A DNA stretch of 64,000 bases from DT-110 sp030148525 (GCA_965227445.1 OZ245751.1:4216001-4280000), one strand, 5' to 3'; shown: positions 24,880 to 33,232, numbered from the stretch's first letter. Translations and numbers: made by a program. The notes: generated by a model not told the origin, from the sequence alone.

Positions 24880-25362
24880 ATGGCTAAAATTGTTTCCAAT
24901 CCCCTTTCGGACCCCGAAAAGATGCCCGAGGCTTTTGTCACCGCCTGGATGGAGCGGGATGCCCACCAGCTGGCCAGTCGCTTTACCAAAGATGCGGATT
25001 TTGTGAATGTGGTGGGATTGTGGTGGCACGACAGAAAGGCTATCTGGCAAGCACATGACTACGGTTTGCGGGTTATCTTTCCCGATTCACACCTTTCGGC
25101 CCGTCAGATTCGCAGCCGCTACATAGGTAAGGATGTAGCCATTATTCAAGCCCGTTTCCGGTTAAGTGGCCAAACCGCCCGCACTAACCAGGTAAATCCA
25201 GGCATACGGTTTACCATTTTCACCTTTGTGATGCAGCGATTCGATCAGGGATGGTTGTGTGTTACGGCCCATAATACCGATCAACAGCCAGGCAAGGAAA
25301 CAAATGTGGTGGACCAGGATGGCAACCTGGAGCCCGTTGATTACCGGAGGCTGGATGATTGA
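24880..25362 (+). CDS. SgcJ/EcaC-type NTF2-like protein
   Basis: 160 residues from the ATG at 24880 (MAKIVSNPL); the longer frame adds 16 residues and overlaps the divergent promoter. The sequence follows the SgcJ/EcaC pattern: EAFVTAWMERDAHQLASRFTKDADFVNVVGLWWHDRKAIWQAH, then a strand-rich half ending RFDQGWLCVTAHNT. These proteins bind small ligands in a cone-shaped pocket, and most have no assigned reaction. Its stop is adjacent to that of the convergent membrane protein gene at 25363. Confidence 0.78.
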   Translation: MAKIVSNPLSDPEKMPEAFVTAWMERDAHQLASRFTKDADFVNVVGLWWHDRKAIWQAHDYGLRVIFPDSHLSARQIRSRYIGKDVAIIQARFRLSGQTARTNQVNPGIRFTIFTFVMQRFDQGWLCVTAHNTDQQPGKETNVVDQDGNLEPVDYRRLDD

Positions 25363-25860
25363 TCAACTCACTCGCTCGTCCAACCGGTCGAGCGTCGCCG
25401 CAAAGGCAGTTGTTTCATTTTGTACCTGGGTCCGCAATAGTAAATATAAGGCCACTAAAAACAAAGGGCCTGCCAGAGAAGGTAATTGATTATCTTCGGC
25501 ACCTTCGAGGAAACCAAGGGCAATGAGTACCGATCCCGATAGCAACACAAAGGCGACGACGGAAAGAATAACTATCGTCCGGCGACGCAACCGTACTGTA
25601 GCCAGAAGCAAAGCTCCATCCGGATTGGGCTCGATCGTCCCCTGAATTACGGGCATAACAATCGTACGTCCTCTAATGATCCGGCATAATTCGAAGGAAT
25701 TATCGGTCAGTTTACCCTCGTAACGGCGGTAATCAGGCGTCGAAAACAATCCTCCCCGCAGCTTTTTAGGCTCTTCGACAAATTGTTGGATCCGGCGACT
25801 AACCTCTTCGGGTGGCCACGGCAGGGTACGCTGTAGCTTATTTGATAGAAAACTCGGCAT
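25363..25860 (-). CDS. Two-helix membrane protein of unknown function
   Basis: 165 residues from the ATG at 25860; the longer frame begins with TTG. Residues 1-85 are soluble with WPPEEVSRRIQQFVEEP and YEGKLTDNSFELCRIIRG, resembling bacterial 'DUF' domains with an HPr-like start, but I cannot name it. Two hydrophobic helices follow (IVILSVVAFVLLSGSVLIALGF and LAGPLFLVALYLLL), then an amphipathic tail. No motif suggests a reaction. Confidence 0.55.
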   Translation of the reverse strand: MPSFLSNKLQRTLPWPPEEVSRRIQQFVEEPKKLRGGLFSTPDYRRYEGKLTDNSFELCRIIRGRTIVMPVIQGTIEPNPDGALLLATVRLRRRTIVILSVVAFVLLSGSVLIALGFLEGAEDNQLPSLAGPLFLVALYLLLRTQVQNETTAFAATLDRLDERVS

Positions 25861-26081
25861 AATACCCAATATAGGAGAATTCGCTGGGTCGTTCTCAAAA
25901 AAACAAGGTAGATAAGCGTATTTCAGCTTACCTACCCGTTCCGTATGTATTAAATCACCCGATTATTAATCTGTAAAACACAAGATTAATACGTCTATTC
26001 CAAAAAGATTGTAGCACCCGACCGGTAGCAGGGCATCCCCTACTCCACCGGAAGCGTACCGCCAACAATTAACGTTGGCAA

Positions 26082-26495
26082 TTAATGGGGTAGATGCCTG
26101 CGGATTACTCCGTAGGTAAAGGTCCCCAGCAGGGCACCCAGAATAATCATCCCAACGATCCAGTATCCGTGTCCCAACAGTACGTACATTGGTCCGGGGC
26201 AACAGCCCACCAGGGCCCAGCCCAGTCCAAAAATACTGCCTGCCAGTAAATGGCGGGGGATACTTAGTTTCATAGGCGTATACGACACCATTGTCTGGCG
26301 TAAGGTCTTTATGCGGGTGCGTTTCATAATGGCGATAATAATCGCCCCGAACACCACGGCCGTGCCAATGATTCCGTACATGTGGAAGCTCTCGAAGCGG
26401 AACATCTCATGAATCCGAAACCAGGAAATAGCCTCTGATTTAGTCATGATGATACCGAAGAGAACACCGACGGCGAGAAAACTTATATTTTTCAT
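26082..26495 (-). CDS. YeeE/YedE-type sulfur transporter half, DUF6691 (PmpB-like)
   Basis: 137 residues, four hydrophobic helices. The segment GLGWALVGCCPGPMYVLLG carries the conserved Gly-Cys-x-Pro-Gly of this family, where a cysteine relays thiosulfate or another sulfane-sulfur compound through the membrane. It lies 21 bp after the other half (26517-27113) in the same operon, so a two-part channel is expected. The family is known as a thiosulfate uptake protein (YeeE/TsuA); the exact substrate here is inferred from context. Confidence 0.85.
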   Translation of the reverse strand: MKNISFLAVGVLFGIIMTKSEAISWFRIHEMFRFESFHMYGIIGTAVVFGAIIIAIMKRTRIKTLRQTMVSYTPMKLSIPRHLLAGSIFGLGWALVGCCPGPMYVLLGHGYWIVGMIILGALLGTFTYGVIRRHLPH

Positions 26496-26516
26496 CTTGA
26501 TTTTGCTCTTTTCCGT

Positions 26517-27113
26517 TTACCCGATCAACAGGGGCATCAAAACGTGTGTCATTAATAATCCTCCAAGGAAGAAGCCAATTACGGTAATCAGGGAGGGTAA
26601 CTGAAGATGGGACAAGCCGGAAATGGCGTGCCCGGAGGTACAACCGTCGCCGTAGCGTGCGCCAAAGCCCACCAGGAAACCGCCGGCGACGGCCAGCAGG
26701 ATGCCTTTCAGACTCGAGAAATTGAAGACAGATGTCGGTATAAAACCCCGGCCCTGTGCATCGGCCTCCGGGTAAGAAATACCGAGTTGGGTCAATCCTT
26801 CAACGGTAGCCTCTGAAATAGCCACCGGTTCGGGGCTACTCAAAAACTGTGAAGCGATCACGCCTCCCAGCAAGCCCCCGATAACAAAGGCAAAACGCCA
26901 GTACTCGTCTTTCAAATCAGTTTTAAAGAATTCAAAGCGACGTCCGGCACCCAGTGCCGTACAAGCCCCCTTAAAGGTGGTAGACACACCGAAGCTCCGC
27001 CCCATCCAGGTCATTAAGAAAAGAACGAAGGCGATCATAACTCCGGAAAAAGCCCAGTGCCATGGTTGCCGCACAACATCCAGCAAGGTTTGTGGATTTG
27101 TGATCAATTCCAT
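26517..27113 (-). CDS. YeeE/YedE-type sulfur transporter half (PmpA-like)
   Basis: 198 residues with about five membrane helices. Signatures are FKGACTALGAGRRFEFF, with a conserved cysteine, and GFGARYGDGCTSGHAISGLSHL, containing the GCTSGH motif of the YeeE/YedE family. Together with the DUF6691 half, 21 bp downstream, it forms the two-gene version of the single-chain thiosulfate importer. Thioredoxin is encoded 76 bp upstream on the same strand and could reduce the transported sulfur species. Confidence 0.88.
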   Translation of the reverse strand: MELITNPQTLLDVVRQPWHWAFSGVMIAFVLFLMTWMGRSFGVSTTFKGACTALGAGRRFEFFKTDLKDEYWRFAFVIGGLLGGVIASQFLSSPEPVAISEATVEGLTQLGISYPEADAQGRGFIPTSVFNFSSLKGILLAVAGGFLVGFGARYGDGCTSGHAISGLSHLQLPSLITVIGFFLGGLLMTHVLMPLLIG

Positions 27114-27189
27114 ATAGTTCGATTTATTTAGATTTTCGTCGCAGATTAAATGTCAGCTCCGTCAAAAGTGATTTTGCCGGCATATGCGA

Positions 27190-27507
27190 TCAGGCCGTAG
27201 TTTTAGCAAATTGATTAATAACGTGGGTTAACTGGTGTGCCGATTGCATACCAGATTGACGCCACTTGATTTCCCCTTCCTGAAACAAAATAAAGGTCGG
27301 TACCCCGCTGATTTGCAGTTGTTGTGCGAGAGCGCGGTTGGCATCTACGTCAATTTTCACGATGCGGGCAATGTCACCTACTTCACCGACCACCTCTTTG
27401 AGGATAGGGGCCATTGCTTTACAAGGACCGCACCAATCAGCCGAAAAATCGACCAATACCGGTTTCTCATCATTAATCAATTCCTGGAATGACATTTTAG
27501 TAGCCAT
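27190..27507 (-). CDS. trxA: Thioredoxin
   Basis: 105 residues with the active site FSADWCGPCKAMAP (Cys26 and Cys29) and the cis-Pro loop ISGVPTFILF. It is the classical single-domain type without a signal, so it acts in the cytosol. Being first in an operon with the sulfur transporter halves, it is probably dedicated to reducing persulfides or thiosulfate-derived sulfur rather than being the main cellular thioredoxin (inference). Confidence 0.9.
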   Translation of the reverse strand: MATKMSFQELINDEKPVLVDFSADWCGPCKAMAPILKEVVGEVGDIARIVKIDVDANRALAQQLQISGVPTFILFQEGEIKWRQSGMQSAHQLTHVINQFAKTTA

Positions 27508-27587
27508 AGTATATCTCGTTTATCAATGTTTGCTAATGTTGTTCATCAAGTACACTACAAAGGTCAGGTATTCTCTCCGGACGATCA

Positions 27588-27601
27588 GTGACGACTATCA
27601 C
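27588..27601. promoter_or_regulatory. Crp/Fnr-type operator candidate between thioredoxin and CDO-methyltransferase genes
   Basis: GTGACGACTATCAC fits GTGA-N6-TCAC. It is 81 bp upstream of the thioredoxin start. On the other strand it is centred about 44 bp before the start point predicted from the TACCTTTG element at 27625, a position used by class II CRP activators. Either gene could be the target. Confidence 0.5.
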
Positions 27602-27624
27602 AATGACTGATTACCCGGAAGCCA

Positions 27625-27632
27625 TACCTTTG
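27625..27632 (+). promoter_or_regulatory. -7 element TACCTTTG upstream of the CDO-methyltransferase gene
   Basis: Exact match to TAnnTTTG. The -33 position holds AATG rather than TTTG, so the promoter may need the adjacent Crp/Fnr-type site for activation. The leader would be about 200 nt and would contain the MITE-like insertion. Confidence 0.45.
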
Positions 27633-27677
27633 TATTACCATGCGATCAGGATCACCAACCAATACGGATGATTCTCC

Positions 27678-27798
27678 TACCACTAGACATTTTTTATTCG
27701 GGGTTCGGCTAACGCTCACCCCTTTTCTGATAATCAAGGACTTAAGCCCACTGAGCGATAGTCGAAGTGGGCTCAAAAAAGAGTTTTGTCTAGTGGTA
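27678..27798. mobile_element. MITE-like insertion with 12-bp terminal inverted repeats
   Basis: TACCACTAGACA (27678-27689) is the exact reverse complement of TGTCTAGTGGTA (27787-27798). The flanks carry a 13-bp direct repeat, TACGGATGATTCT, at 27663-27675 and 27797-27809, which overlaps the right end by two bases and could be a target duplication. The interior has a GGCTAACGCT element and a stem AGCCCACT / AGTGGGCT followed by CAAAAAAG. No coding capacity. It lies in the leader of the CDO-methyltransferase gene. Confidence 0.65.
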
Positions 27799-27845
27799 CG
27801 GATGATTCTTTTATTTTCAGTAATACAAATCAATCAACGTTATTC

Positions 27846-29489
27846 ATGTCCGAAAAGATTACTACTGTAGCCCCACCTGTACATCGTATAGAAGATCTTC
27901 CGGCACCTTTGGCCCGGATTGCCCGCAAACTTGAACACGAGCGATCACTGCGCCCGGCCGAAATGAGACGCCTCGTGTTGGAGAGTAAGGTTCAGGAGTC
28001 CGACCTTCAACCCTGGGCTGATTATGATCACCCCGTTGCCGACGGGTACGGACGACGCATGATCTTTCAGGGTAGCCACTTTGAGATCATGGTCATGTCG
28101 TGGAATCCGGGTGATTTCAGTGCCATTCACGACCACGGTCATACCCAGTGGGGGTGCGTGCAGGTATTTGGCCCGGCCGAACACGCCACTTTTCGAATGG
28201 ATAAGCAGGAAATCACCACCCTGGCCCGTTGGCAGATGCAGACGGGAGAAGCGATTGGAGTTCACCATGACCTGCTCCACCAAATGGGTAATGCTACGGA
28301 TACACCTTTTCTGTCGCTTCACGTGTACGGAGAGCCGGAAGGAGTGGACAATGTGACCGGCGATGCCCGGGTATTGGATCTGGTAAATGAACGCATCCAA
28401 TATGTTGACGGCGGTGTTTTCTACCACCTGCCCGAGACCTCAATTAATAGCACCAGCCCGGCACCACCAGCGGATTTCCCCACCCGGCTGCGGCATATCA
28501 TAGAGGCAGCCCGCCGACTTAAAGCCAGAGTGGAAAAAGGCGATACGGCTATCCAGTCTGACCTGCAGGCATACGGGGACAGACTGGCTTCGTCAGAGCA
28601 ACACTCCGCATTGCTCCGTTTTTTGCGAAAGCACACCAATAAATCCGGCCACAAAACACATAATTCCGCCTGGAATATTCTGACCTGGGAGTTACGAGAG
28701 GCGGCTAAAATGCAAGAGTCCCGATCGGAGCACTCCGATCAGTTTCAAGATTACGCAGCACTGTACGATGCCGTTATTGGCCAACCTTGCCTGGAGCAGT
28801 TTATGGTCGGTTATCTTAGCTACTTTGCCGATCAATACCGATCCTGGTCCGGTGCAGATATACTGTCGATCGGGGTGGGAACAGGCCTGACCGAATCCTT
28901 TATTATCCGGGAATTAGGTGCTGATCCGAATCGCTTCCTGGGCATTGACGTCTCCACGGCAATGGTTGCAGAAGCGGGAAAGCGGCTCCGTGCGGTGGAG
29001 GGCGATATTTTGACGCTTACACCGGAGGCAGGCACCTGGGACATTGCCTACAGCGGCTTAAATGTCTTTCACTATGTGCCATTTGAGCAGCTGGAGGAAG
29101 CCATTGCCCGAACGGCGGATGTAGTGCGTTCGGGAGGCTATTTTATCGGCGACTTCATTTCCCCGGATCACATCCGGTGGTACCCCAATGTGATCATCTC
29201 CGAAGACCAACAAACCATTTCGTTGCGCACGCCCGAGCTGGTGGAAGACCGGGGGCGCCTCTTTCAGGATAGCTCCATCATAAATATTCAATTTAAGAAG
29301 GGGAAAATGCACGTACACGATGCCGGAGTTCACCGACGATCCCTGCCGCCAATGCACCGCATCCGCACCTTTTTTGAATCCCACTTTGCGAAGGTAACAC
29401 TGCTGGATGCTCATTCCTTGGAAGAACTGCCCAATTGGGCTGATTCCTGCCCTTCGACCCGATACGTGGTCATTGCCCGCAAGGCATAA
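27846..29489 (+). CDS. Cysteine-dioxygenase-like cupin fused to a SAM methyltransferase
   Basis: 547 residues from the ATG at 27846; the longer frame starts inside the MITE-like element. The N-terminal part (about 1-200) is a cysteine-dioxygenase-type cupin: iron ligands His95 and His97 (IHDHGH), a third ligand at His145 (HQMGN), and LHVYGEP with Tyr161, which matches the Tyr of the Cys-Tyr cofactor; Cys104 is a candidate partner. The C-terminal part (about 305-547) is a class I methyltransferase with motif I LSIGVGTGLTE near residue 340 and FLGIDVS. Thiol dioxygenation and methylation in one chain is unusual. The location in a sulfur cluster supports a thiol substrate, but no specific product can be named. 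Confidence 0.78.
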   Translation: MSEKITTVAPPVHRIEDLPAPLARIARKLEHERSLRPAEMRRLVLESKVQESDLQPWADYDHPVADGYGRRMIFQGSHFEIMVMSWNPGDFSAIHDHGHTQWGCVQVFGPAEHATFRMDKQEITTLARWQMQTGEAIGVHHDLLHQMGNATDTPFLSLHVYGEPEGVDNVTGDARVLDLVNERIQYVDGGVFYHLPETSINSTSPAPPADFPTRLRHIIEAARRLKARVEKGDTAIQSDLQAYGDRLASSEQHSALLRFLRKHTNKSGHKTHNSAWNILTWELREAAKMQESRSEHSDQFQDYAALYDAVIGQPCLEQFMVGYLSYFADQYRSWSGADILSIGVGTGLTESFIIRELGADPNRFLGIDVSTAMVAEAGKRLRAVEGDILTLTPEAGTWDIAYSGLNVFHYVPFEQLEEAIARTADVVRSGGYFIGDFISPDHIRWYPNVIISEDQQTISLRTPELVEDRGRLFQDSSIINIQFKKGKMHVHDAGVHRRSLPPMHRIRTFFESHFAKVTLLDAHSLEELPNWADSCPSTRYVVIARKA

Positions 29490-29520
29490 AAAAAGGGACG
29501 ACTGGTGATTCCAGTGTCCC
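29487..29520 (-). terminator. Rho-independent terminator (minus strand)
   Basis: GGGACGACTGG (29495-29505) pairs, with one mismatch, with CCAGTGTCCC (29511-29520). Seven A residues precede it on the plus strand, so the minus-strand transcript has a hairpin followed by seven U. It would stop readthrough from the gene ending at 29913. Confidence 0.6.
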
Positions 29521-29727
29521 GACCAAGAGGGAATGAGTACGTAGTGAATAGGCTGCCTTTTGCCGTAGCAAAAGACAAGATGCAAGGGTGTATATCTTGT
29601 TTAAAAAAGTCTCAGAAATGGGGGATACGTTCCTTCTTAATCGGCAGGGATTACTGGGAATGCGAAAGCAAAGATAGCAATTACTGCAATATAACAGCAT
29701 TTTTGACATACAAAAATTAACATATAC

Positions 29728-29773
29728 AAAAATAGTCAGCTCCTACACAACCTGCAGGAGCTGACTATTTTTT
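29728..29773. terminator. Bidirectional terminator between convergent genes
   Basis: AAATAGTCAGCTCCT (29729-29743) is fully complementary to AGGAGCTGACTATTT (29756-29770), with A-rich and T-rich flanks on the two sides. It can terminate both the CDO-methyltransferase and the MBL/rhodanese transcript coming from the other side. Confidence 0.85.
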
Positions 29774-29786
29774 GATCACGCTTTTT

Positions 29787-29910
29787 TATATCGCTTCTGA
29801 AAAGGTTTGGGCTTCGGCCAACCTTTTCACGCGAGTATATAATTGACTCGAAGTGGTTTGGAGTCCCAGCACGAAGTACTGCAGAGCAAAACCAGTTCGT
29901 TGTCGGTATA
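29787..29910. repeat. Compound palindromic repeat, copy B
   Basis: 124 bp, bounded by TATATCG (degenerate TATACCG) and CGGTATA, in the opposite orientation to copy A. It has the AAAAGGTTTGG/CCAACCTTTT stem, the GAGTATATAATTGACTC region, and the CGAAGTGGTTTGG arm. The last loop carries an insertion around CAGCACGAAGTACTGC that is shared with copies C and E. It ends two bases before the stop codon of the MBL/rhodanese gene. Confidence 0.85.
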
Positions 29911-29912
29911 AA

Positions 29913-31370
29913 TCAGGACAACACCTCATCCATTGCCTGATCCAGGGTTTCCTGAGGAATAGTCGTGGGGCAAACGTAATCCGTTTTGGGAATGCCATCG
30001 TTTTGCTCCATCTCATTCCACCCGAGCTGAATATCCACCAAGTTGTTGAACCCACGTGATTTAAGGATGGAGGCCGTAATCATCGATCGGTATCCACCTT
30101 TACAGTGCAGGTAATACGTCTGTTTTTTATCCAGCTTATCCATATTGGCGTTGATATAGTCCAACGGAAAATTCACTGCGTCCACGACGTGTTGTGCCAG
30201 GAATTCGGATGGTTTGCGTACATCTACCACGGTGGTTGCTTCCCCATCGGAGAAGCGATCAGCCAATTGGGCCACCGTTGCGGAATGTACGGTATCCATC
30301 TCTTTACCGGCTATTTTCCAGGCTTCTATGCCTCCCTCCAGGTAACCGAGGGTATTATCGTAGCCAACACGGGATAAGCGGGTAACGACTTCTTCTTCTC
30401 TTCCGGCTTCCGCCAAAAAAACAATGGGCTGCTGCAGATCGGGAATCAGGGCACCCACCCAGGGTGCAAAACTACCGTCCAAACCAATAAAAATAGCATT
30501 TGGAATGAAGCCTTCCTTAAAGAGATCCTGATGGCGGGTATCCAGTACCAGTGCTCCTTCCTGTTCTACAATATTTTCAAAGTCTTCCACGGAAAGGGGT
30601 ACGGCACCGCGCTCCAGCACTTTTTCGAACGAACCATAGCCCGATTTATTGAGCTTGGCATTTTTGGCAAAATATTGGGGTGGGGGCATCAACCCGGCGG
30701 TCACTTCTTCAATAAATTCCTCTTTGGTCATATCGGCCCGCAAAGCGTAGTTGGCCATTTTCTGGCGTCCCAGGGTATCCCAGGTTTCACTGCTCATATT
30801 CTTACCACAAGCAGAACCGGCTCCGTGCCCCGGATAGACAAGTACATCATCACCGAGCACCATGATTTTCTCCCGGAGGCTGTCGTACAGCCAGCCGGCC
30901 AGATCTTCTTTGGTTACTGACCCCGCTTTCTGAGCTAAATCGGGACGCCCTACATCACCAATGAACAAGGTATCACCCGTGAAAATAGCGTAATCCTTGC
31001 CCGAAGCATCCCGCAGTAAATAGGTGGTACTCTCCGGGGTGTGTCCTGGGGTGTGCAGCACTTTGAAAGTTACTGCGCCAACCTTGATTTCCTCACCGTC
31101 CGCAGCTTCCTTTTTCTCGAAAGTGGTCTCTGCCGTTGGTCCGTACACAATAGTCGCTCCCGTAGCTTTCGCCAGATCGAGGTGTCCCGATACAAAATCG
31201 GCGTGGAAGTGGGTTTCGAATATGTATTTCAGGGTAGCTCCCGATTCCTTCAGCTTTTCCAGATAAGGTCCGGTCTCCCGCAGAGGATCAATGATGACCG
31301 CCTCCCCTTCACTTTCAATGTAATAGGCCGCCTCAGCCAGGCAGCCCGTATAGATTTGCTCTACCTTCAT
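29913..31370 (-). CDS. MBL-fold persulfide dioxygenase-like protein with two rhodanese domains (copy 1)
   Basis: 485 residues from the ATG at 31370, chosen because MKVEQIYTGCLAEAAYYIES then aligns with the paralogue at 33220; the longer frame adds seven residues and overlaps a shared promoter motif. The N-terminal MBL domain (1-245) has the ETHE1-type metal motif THFHADFVSGH (His54, His56, Asp58, His63), LHTPGHT and FTGDTLFIGDVGRPDL. Rhodanese domain 1 lacks the catalytic Cys. Rhodanese 2 has it at Cys423 in HCKGGYRS. It should oxidise glutathione- or thiol-persulfide to sulfite and shuttle sulfane sulfur in the cytosol. Confidence 0.88.
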   Translation of the reverse strand: MKVEQIYTGCLAEAAYYIESEGEAVIIDPLRETGPYLEKLKESGATLKYIFETHFHADFVSGHLDLAKATGATIVYGPTAETTFEKKEAADGEEIKVGAVTFKVLHTPGHTPESTTYLLRDASGKDYAIFTGDTLFIGDVGRPDLAQKAGSVTKEDLAGWLYDSLREKIMVLGDDVLVYPGHGAGSACGKNMSSETWDTLGRQKMANYALRADMTKEEFIEEVTAGLMPPPQYFAKNAKLNKSGYGSFEKVLERGAVPLSVEDFENIVEQEGALVLDTRHQDLFKEGFIPNAIFIGLDGSFAPWVGALIPDLQQPIVFLAEAGREEEVVTRLSRVGYDNTLGYLEGGIEAWKIAGKEMDTVHSATVAQLADRFSDGEATTVVDVRKPSEFLAQHVVDAVNFPLDYINANMDKLDKKQTYYLHCKGGYRSMITASILKSRGFNNLVDIQLGWNEMEQNDGIPKTDYVCPTTIPQETLDQAMDEVLS

Positions 31371-31388
31371 ATCAATTTGGACATTTAC

Positions 31389-31408
31389 CATAATACGAAT
31401 GTATGAAT
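31389..31408 (-). promoter_or_regulatory. Shared element of sulfur genes, copy at MBL/rhodanese 1
   Basis: On the minus strand ATTCATACATTCGTATTATG aligns with GTTCATATATTAGTATAAAA at 33232-33251 and GTTCATATGTTGGAATAAAG at 35119-35138. The common pattern is RTTCATAYRTTNGWATWA. It ends 18 bp before the preferred start at 31370. Confidence 0.5.
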
Positions 31409-31449
31409 TTTTTTACCTGCATATATAGTTTGCACAGTGCATACAAAAA

Positions 31450-31522
31450 TATACCGCTTCCGAAGTGGTTTGGTGTCCCAGCACGAAGTACTGCGGAGCA
31501 AAACCACTTCGTTGTCGGTATA
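31450..31522. repeat. Compound palindromic repeat, copy C (short form)
   Basis: 73 bp from TATACCG to CGGTATA, reduced to one stem: CGAAGTGGTTTGG with CAAAACCACTTCG and the CAGCACGAAGTACTGCG loop also seen in copy B. It lies between two tandem sulfur genes. Confidence 0.85.
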
Positions 31523-31544
31523 GCAGGCAGCGGATAGGGATTCC

Positions 31545-31558
31545 GTGATGTCCGTCAC
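31545..31558. promoter_or_regulatory. Crp/Fnr-type operator candidate upstream of MBL/rhodanese 1
   Basis: GTGATGTCCGTCAC fits GTGA-N6-TCAC. It is about 175 bp upstream of the start at 31370, distant for direct activation, and directly follows a terminator hairpin. Support is weaker than for the other sites. Confidence 0.35.
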
Positions 31559-31559
31559 C

Positions 31560-31605
31560 ACCAAAAAAGAAAACCAGGACGCATGTCTACGATTGCGTCC
31601 TGGTT
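31560..31605 (-). terminator. Rho-independent terminator (minus strand)
   Basis: A 12-bp perfect stem AACCAGGACGCA (31572-31583) with TGCGTCCTGGTT (31594-31605). On the minus strand it is followed by TTTCTTTTTT. It is the second terminator downstream of the gene ending at 31814. Confidence 0.8.
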
Positions 31606-31698
31606 CCACGTAAAGCCATTAACCTAACTCAATATCTACATCTTATGAAAAGTCTGTTTGAACTCTTTCCTATATCAAATCAATAATCATGCCAAATG

Positions 31699-31733
31699 CA
31701 AAAAAAACAGGACTCATTCTTAACGAATGAGCC
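31699..31733 (-). terminator. Rho-independent terminator of MBL/rhodanese 2
   Basis: CTCATTC (31713-31719) pairs with GAATGAG (31725-31731), with GGA/CCC flanks extending the stem. On the minus strand eight T residues follow within a few bases. It lies 81 bp downstream of the stop codon at 31814. Confidence 0.75.
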
Positions 31734-31813
31734 CTTTCCAACGAAAATCGAACAAAGCGAACCTTGGCCAGAAGTCCTCCAATCACGTAGGGATGACTCC
31801 CGTGTGGCCCTGG

Positions 31814-33220
31814 CTATAATTCTGTAACTTGCTCTTCAAAGGTAGTTTTGGGCAGATCCGTTTCAGATAGTGCTTTAAATCCACCTTTGATATTTACGAC
31901 CTTATCTATTCCCCGGGCTTTCAGAATGGAAGCCGCGATCATGGACCGGTATCCACCCTCGCAGTGCAAGTAATATCGCTGATCAGCGAACACCCGGCTC
32001 ATATTGCGGTTGATAAAATCAAGCGGGAAGTTTTGCGCTCCGATCAGGTGCTGGGTATTGTACTCGCTTTCCTTGCGGACATCCAGTACATTCCATTCTG
32101 ACTGAAGGGAATTTGCAAAAGCTTCGGCGGTCAATTCGTCTACCGTATCCACCTCTTCATCGGCTTCTTTCCAGGCTGTAAACCCACCTTCCAGGTAACC
32201 GATGGCGAAATCATAACCCACCCGTGCCAGGCGCGTCACCACTTCCTCTTCGCGACCCGGATCGGCCACAAACAGGATGGGCGTTTTCAGATCGGTGATC
32301 AAAGCACCAACCCACATGGCAAAATTATCGTCAATACCGATAAAGACAGATCCAGGTATAAAGCCCTGCGCAAAGTCGTCTTGGTGGCGGGTATCGAGTA
32401 CCAGTGCTTCCTCTTCGGCCCAGGCAGCCTTGAAAGCGCGCACACTCAGGGGTTGTACACCGCGGGCACGGATGTCGTCGATGGAGTCGTACCCCATCTT
32501 GTTCATAACCGCATTTTTAGGAAAATACTGAGGTGGGTCGACCAATCCGGTAGTCACTTCCTTTACAAACTCTTCCCGTAACATATCCGGACGCAGAGCG
32601 TAATTGGTTTTCTTCTGTTGTCCCAGATACCCCCAAGTATCCGTACTCATTTTTTTACCACAGGCAGAACCGGCTCCGTGTCCGGGATACACGATTACGT
32701 CATCGGCAAGTGGCATGATCTTATTTCGGAGGCTATCAAATAAATGACCGGCCAAATCCTCCCGGCTCAGGTCGGTTTTTACCGCAAGGTCAGGACGACC
32801 TACGTCTCCCAGGAAGAGGGTATCACCGGTAAAGATGGCGTAGTCCTTTCCGTTTTCATCACGCAGCAAAAAGGTGGATGATTCCATGGTATGGCCGGGA
32901 GTGTGCAATACGACGATCGACACGTCACCTACTTTCAGTACTTCCCCGTCTTCGGCAATCTTTGCTTCAAAGTTTGGCTGGGCAGTGGGACCGAACACGA
33001 TGGTAGCCCCGGTTTTCTTCGCCAGATCGAGGTGACCTGAAACGAAGTCGGCGTGGAAGTGCGTTTCCAAAACGTATTTTATGGTCGCGCCATCCGATTC
33101 GGCACGCTCAATGTAGGGATCTGTCTCCCGCAGGGGATCAATGATAACTGCTTCCCCTTTGCTCTCGATGTAATATGCGGCTTCCGCCAAACAACCGGTA
33201 TAAATTTGTTCTACTTTCAT
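31814..33220 (-). CDS. MBL-fold persulfide dioxygenase-like protein with two rhodanese domains (copy 2)
   Basis: 468 residues, a clear paralogue of the gene at 29913-31370 along its whole length, starting MKVEQIYTGCLAEAAYYIES. The metal motif THFHADFVSGH, LHTPGHTMESS and GDTLFLGDVGRPDL are kept. The first rhodanese domain (DTRHQDDFAQGF) lacks a catalytic Cys and the second has Cys420 in HCEGGYRS. Two dyad operators lie upstream, and a terminator pair follows. Keeping two copies suggests different regulation or substrate preference, for example glutathione persulfide versus another low-molecular-weight thiol persulfide (inference). Confidence 0.88.
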   Translation of the reverse strand: MKVEQIYTGCLAEAAYYIESKGEAVIIDPLRETDPYIERAESDGATIKYVLETHFHADFVSGHLDLAKKTGATIVFGPTAQPNFEAKIAEDGEVLKVGDVSIVVLHTPGHTMESSTFLLRDENGKDYAIFTGDTLFLGDVGRPDLAVKTDLSREDLAGHLFDSLRNKIMPLADDVIVYPGHGAGSACGKKMSTDTWGYLGQQKKTNYALRPDMLREEFVKEVTTGLVDPPQYFPKNAVMNKMGYDSIDDIRARGVQPLSVRAFKAAWAEEEALVLDTRHQDDFAQGFIPGSVFIGIDDNFAMWVGALITDLKTPILFVADPGREEEVVTRLARVGYDFAIGYLEGGFTAWKEADEEVDTVDELTAEAFANSLQSEWNVLDVRKESEYNTQHLIGAQNFPLDFINRNMSRVFADQRYYLHCEGGYRSMIAASILKARGIDKVVNIKGGFKALSETDLPKTTFEEQVTEL

Positions 33221-33232
33221 GATAAGCTGGAT

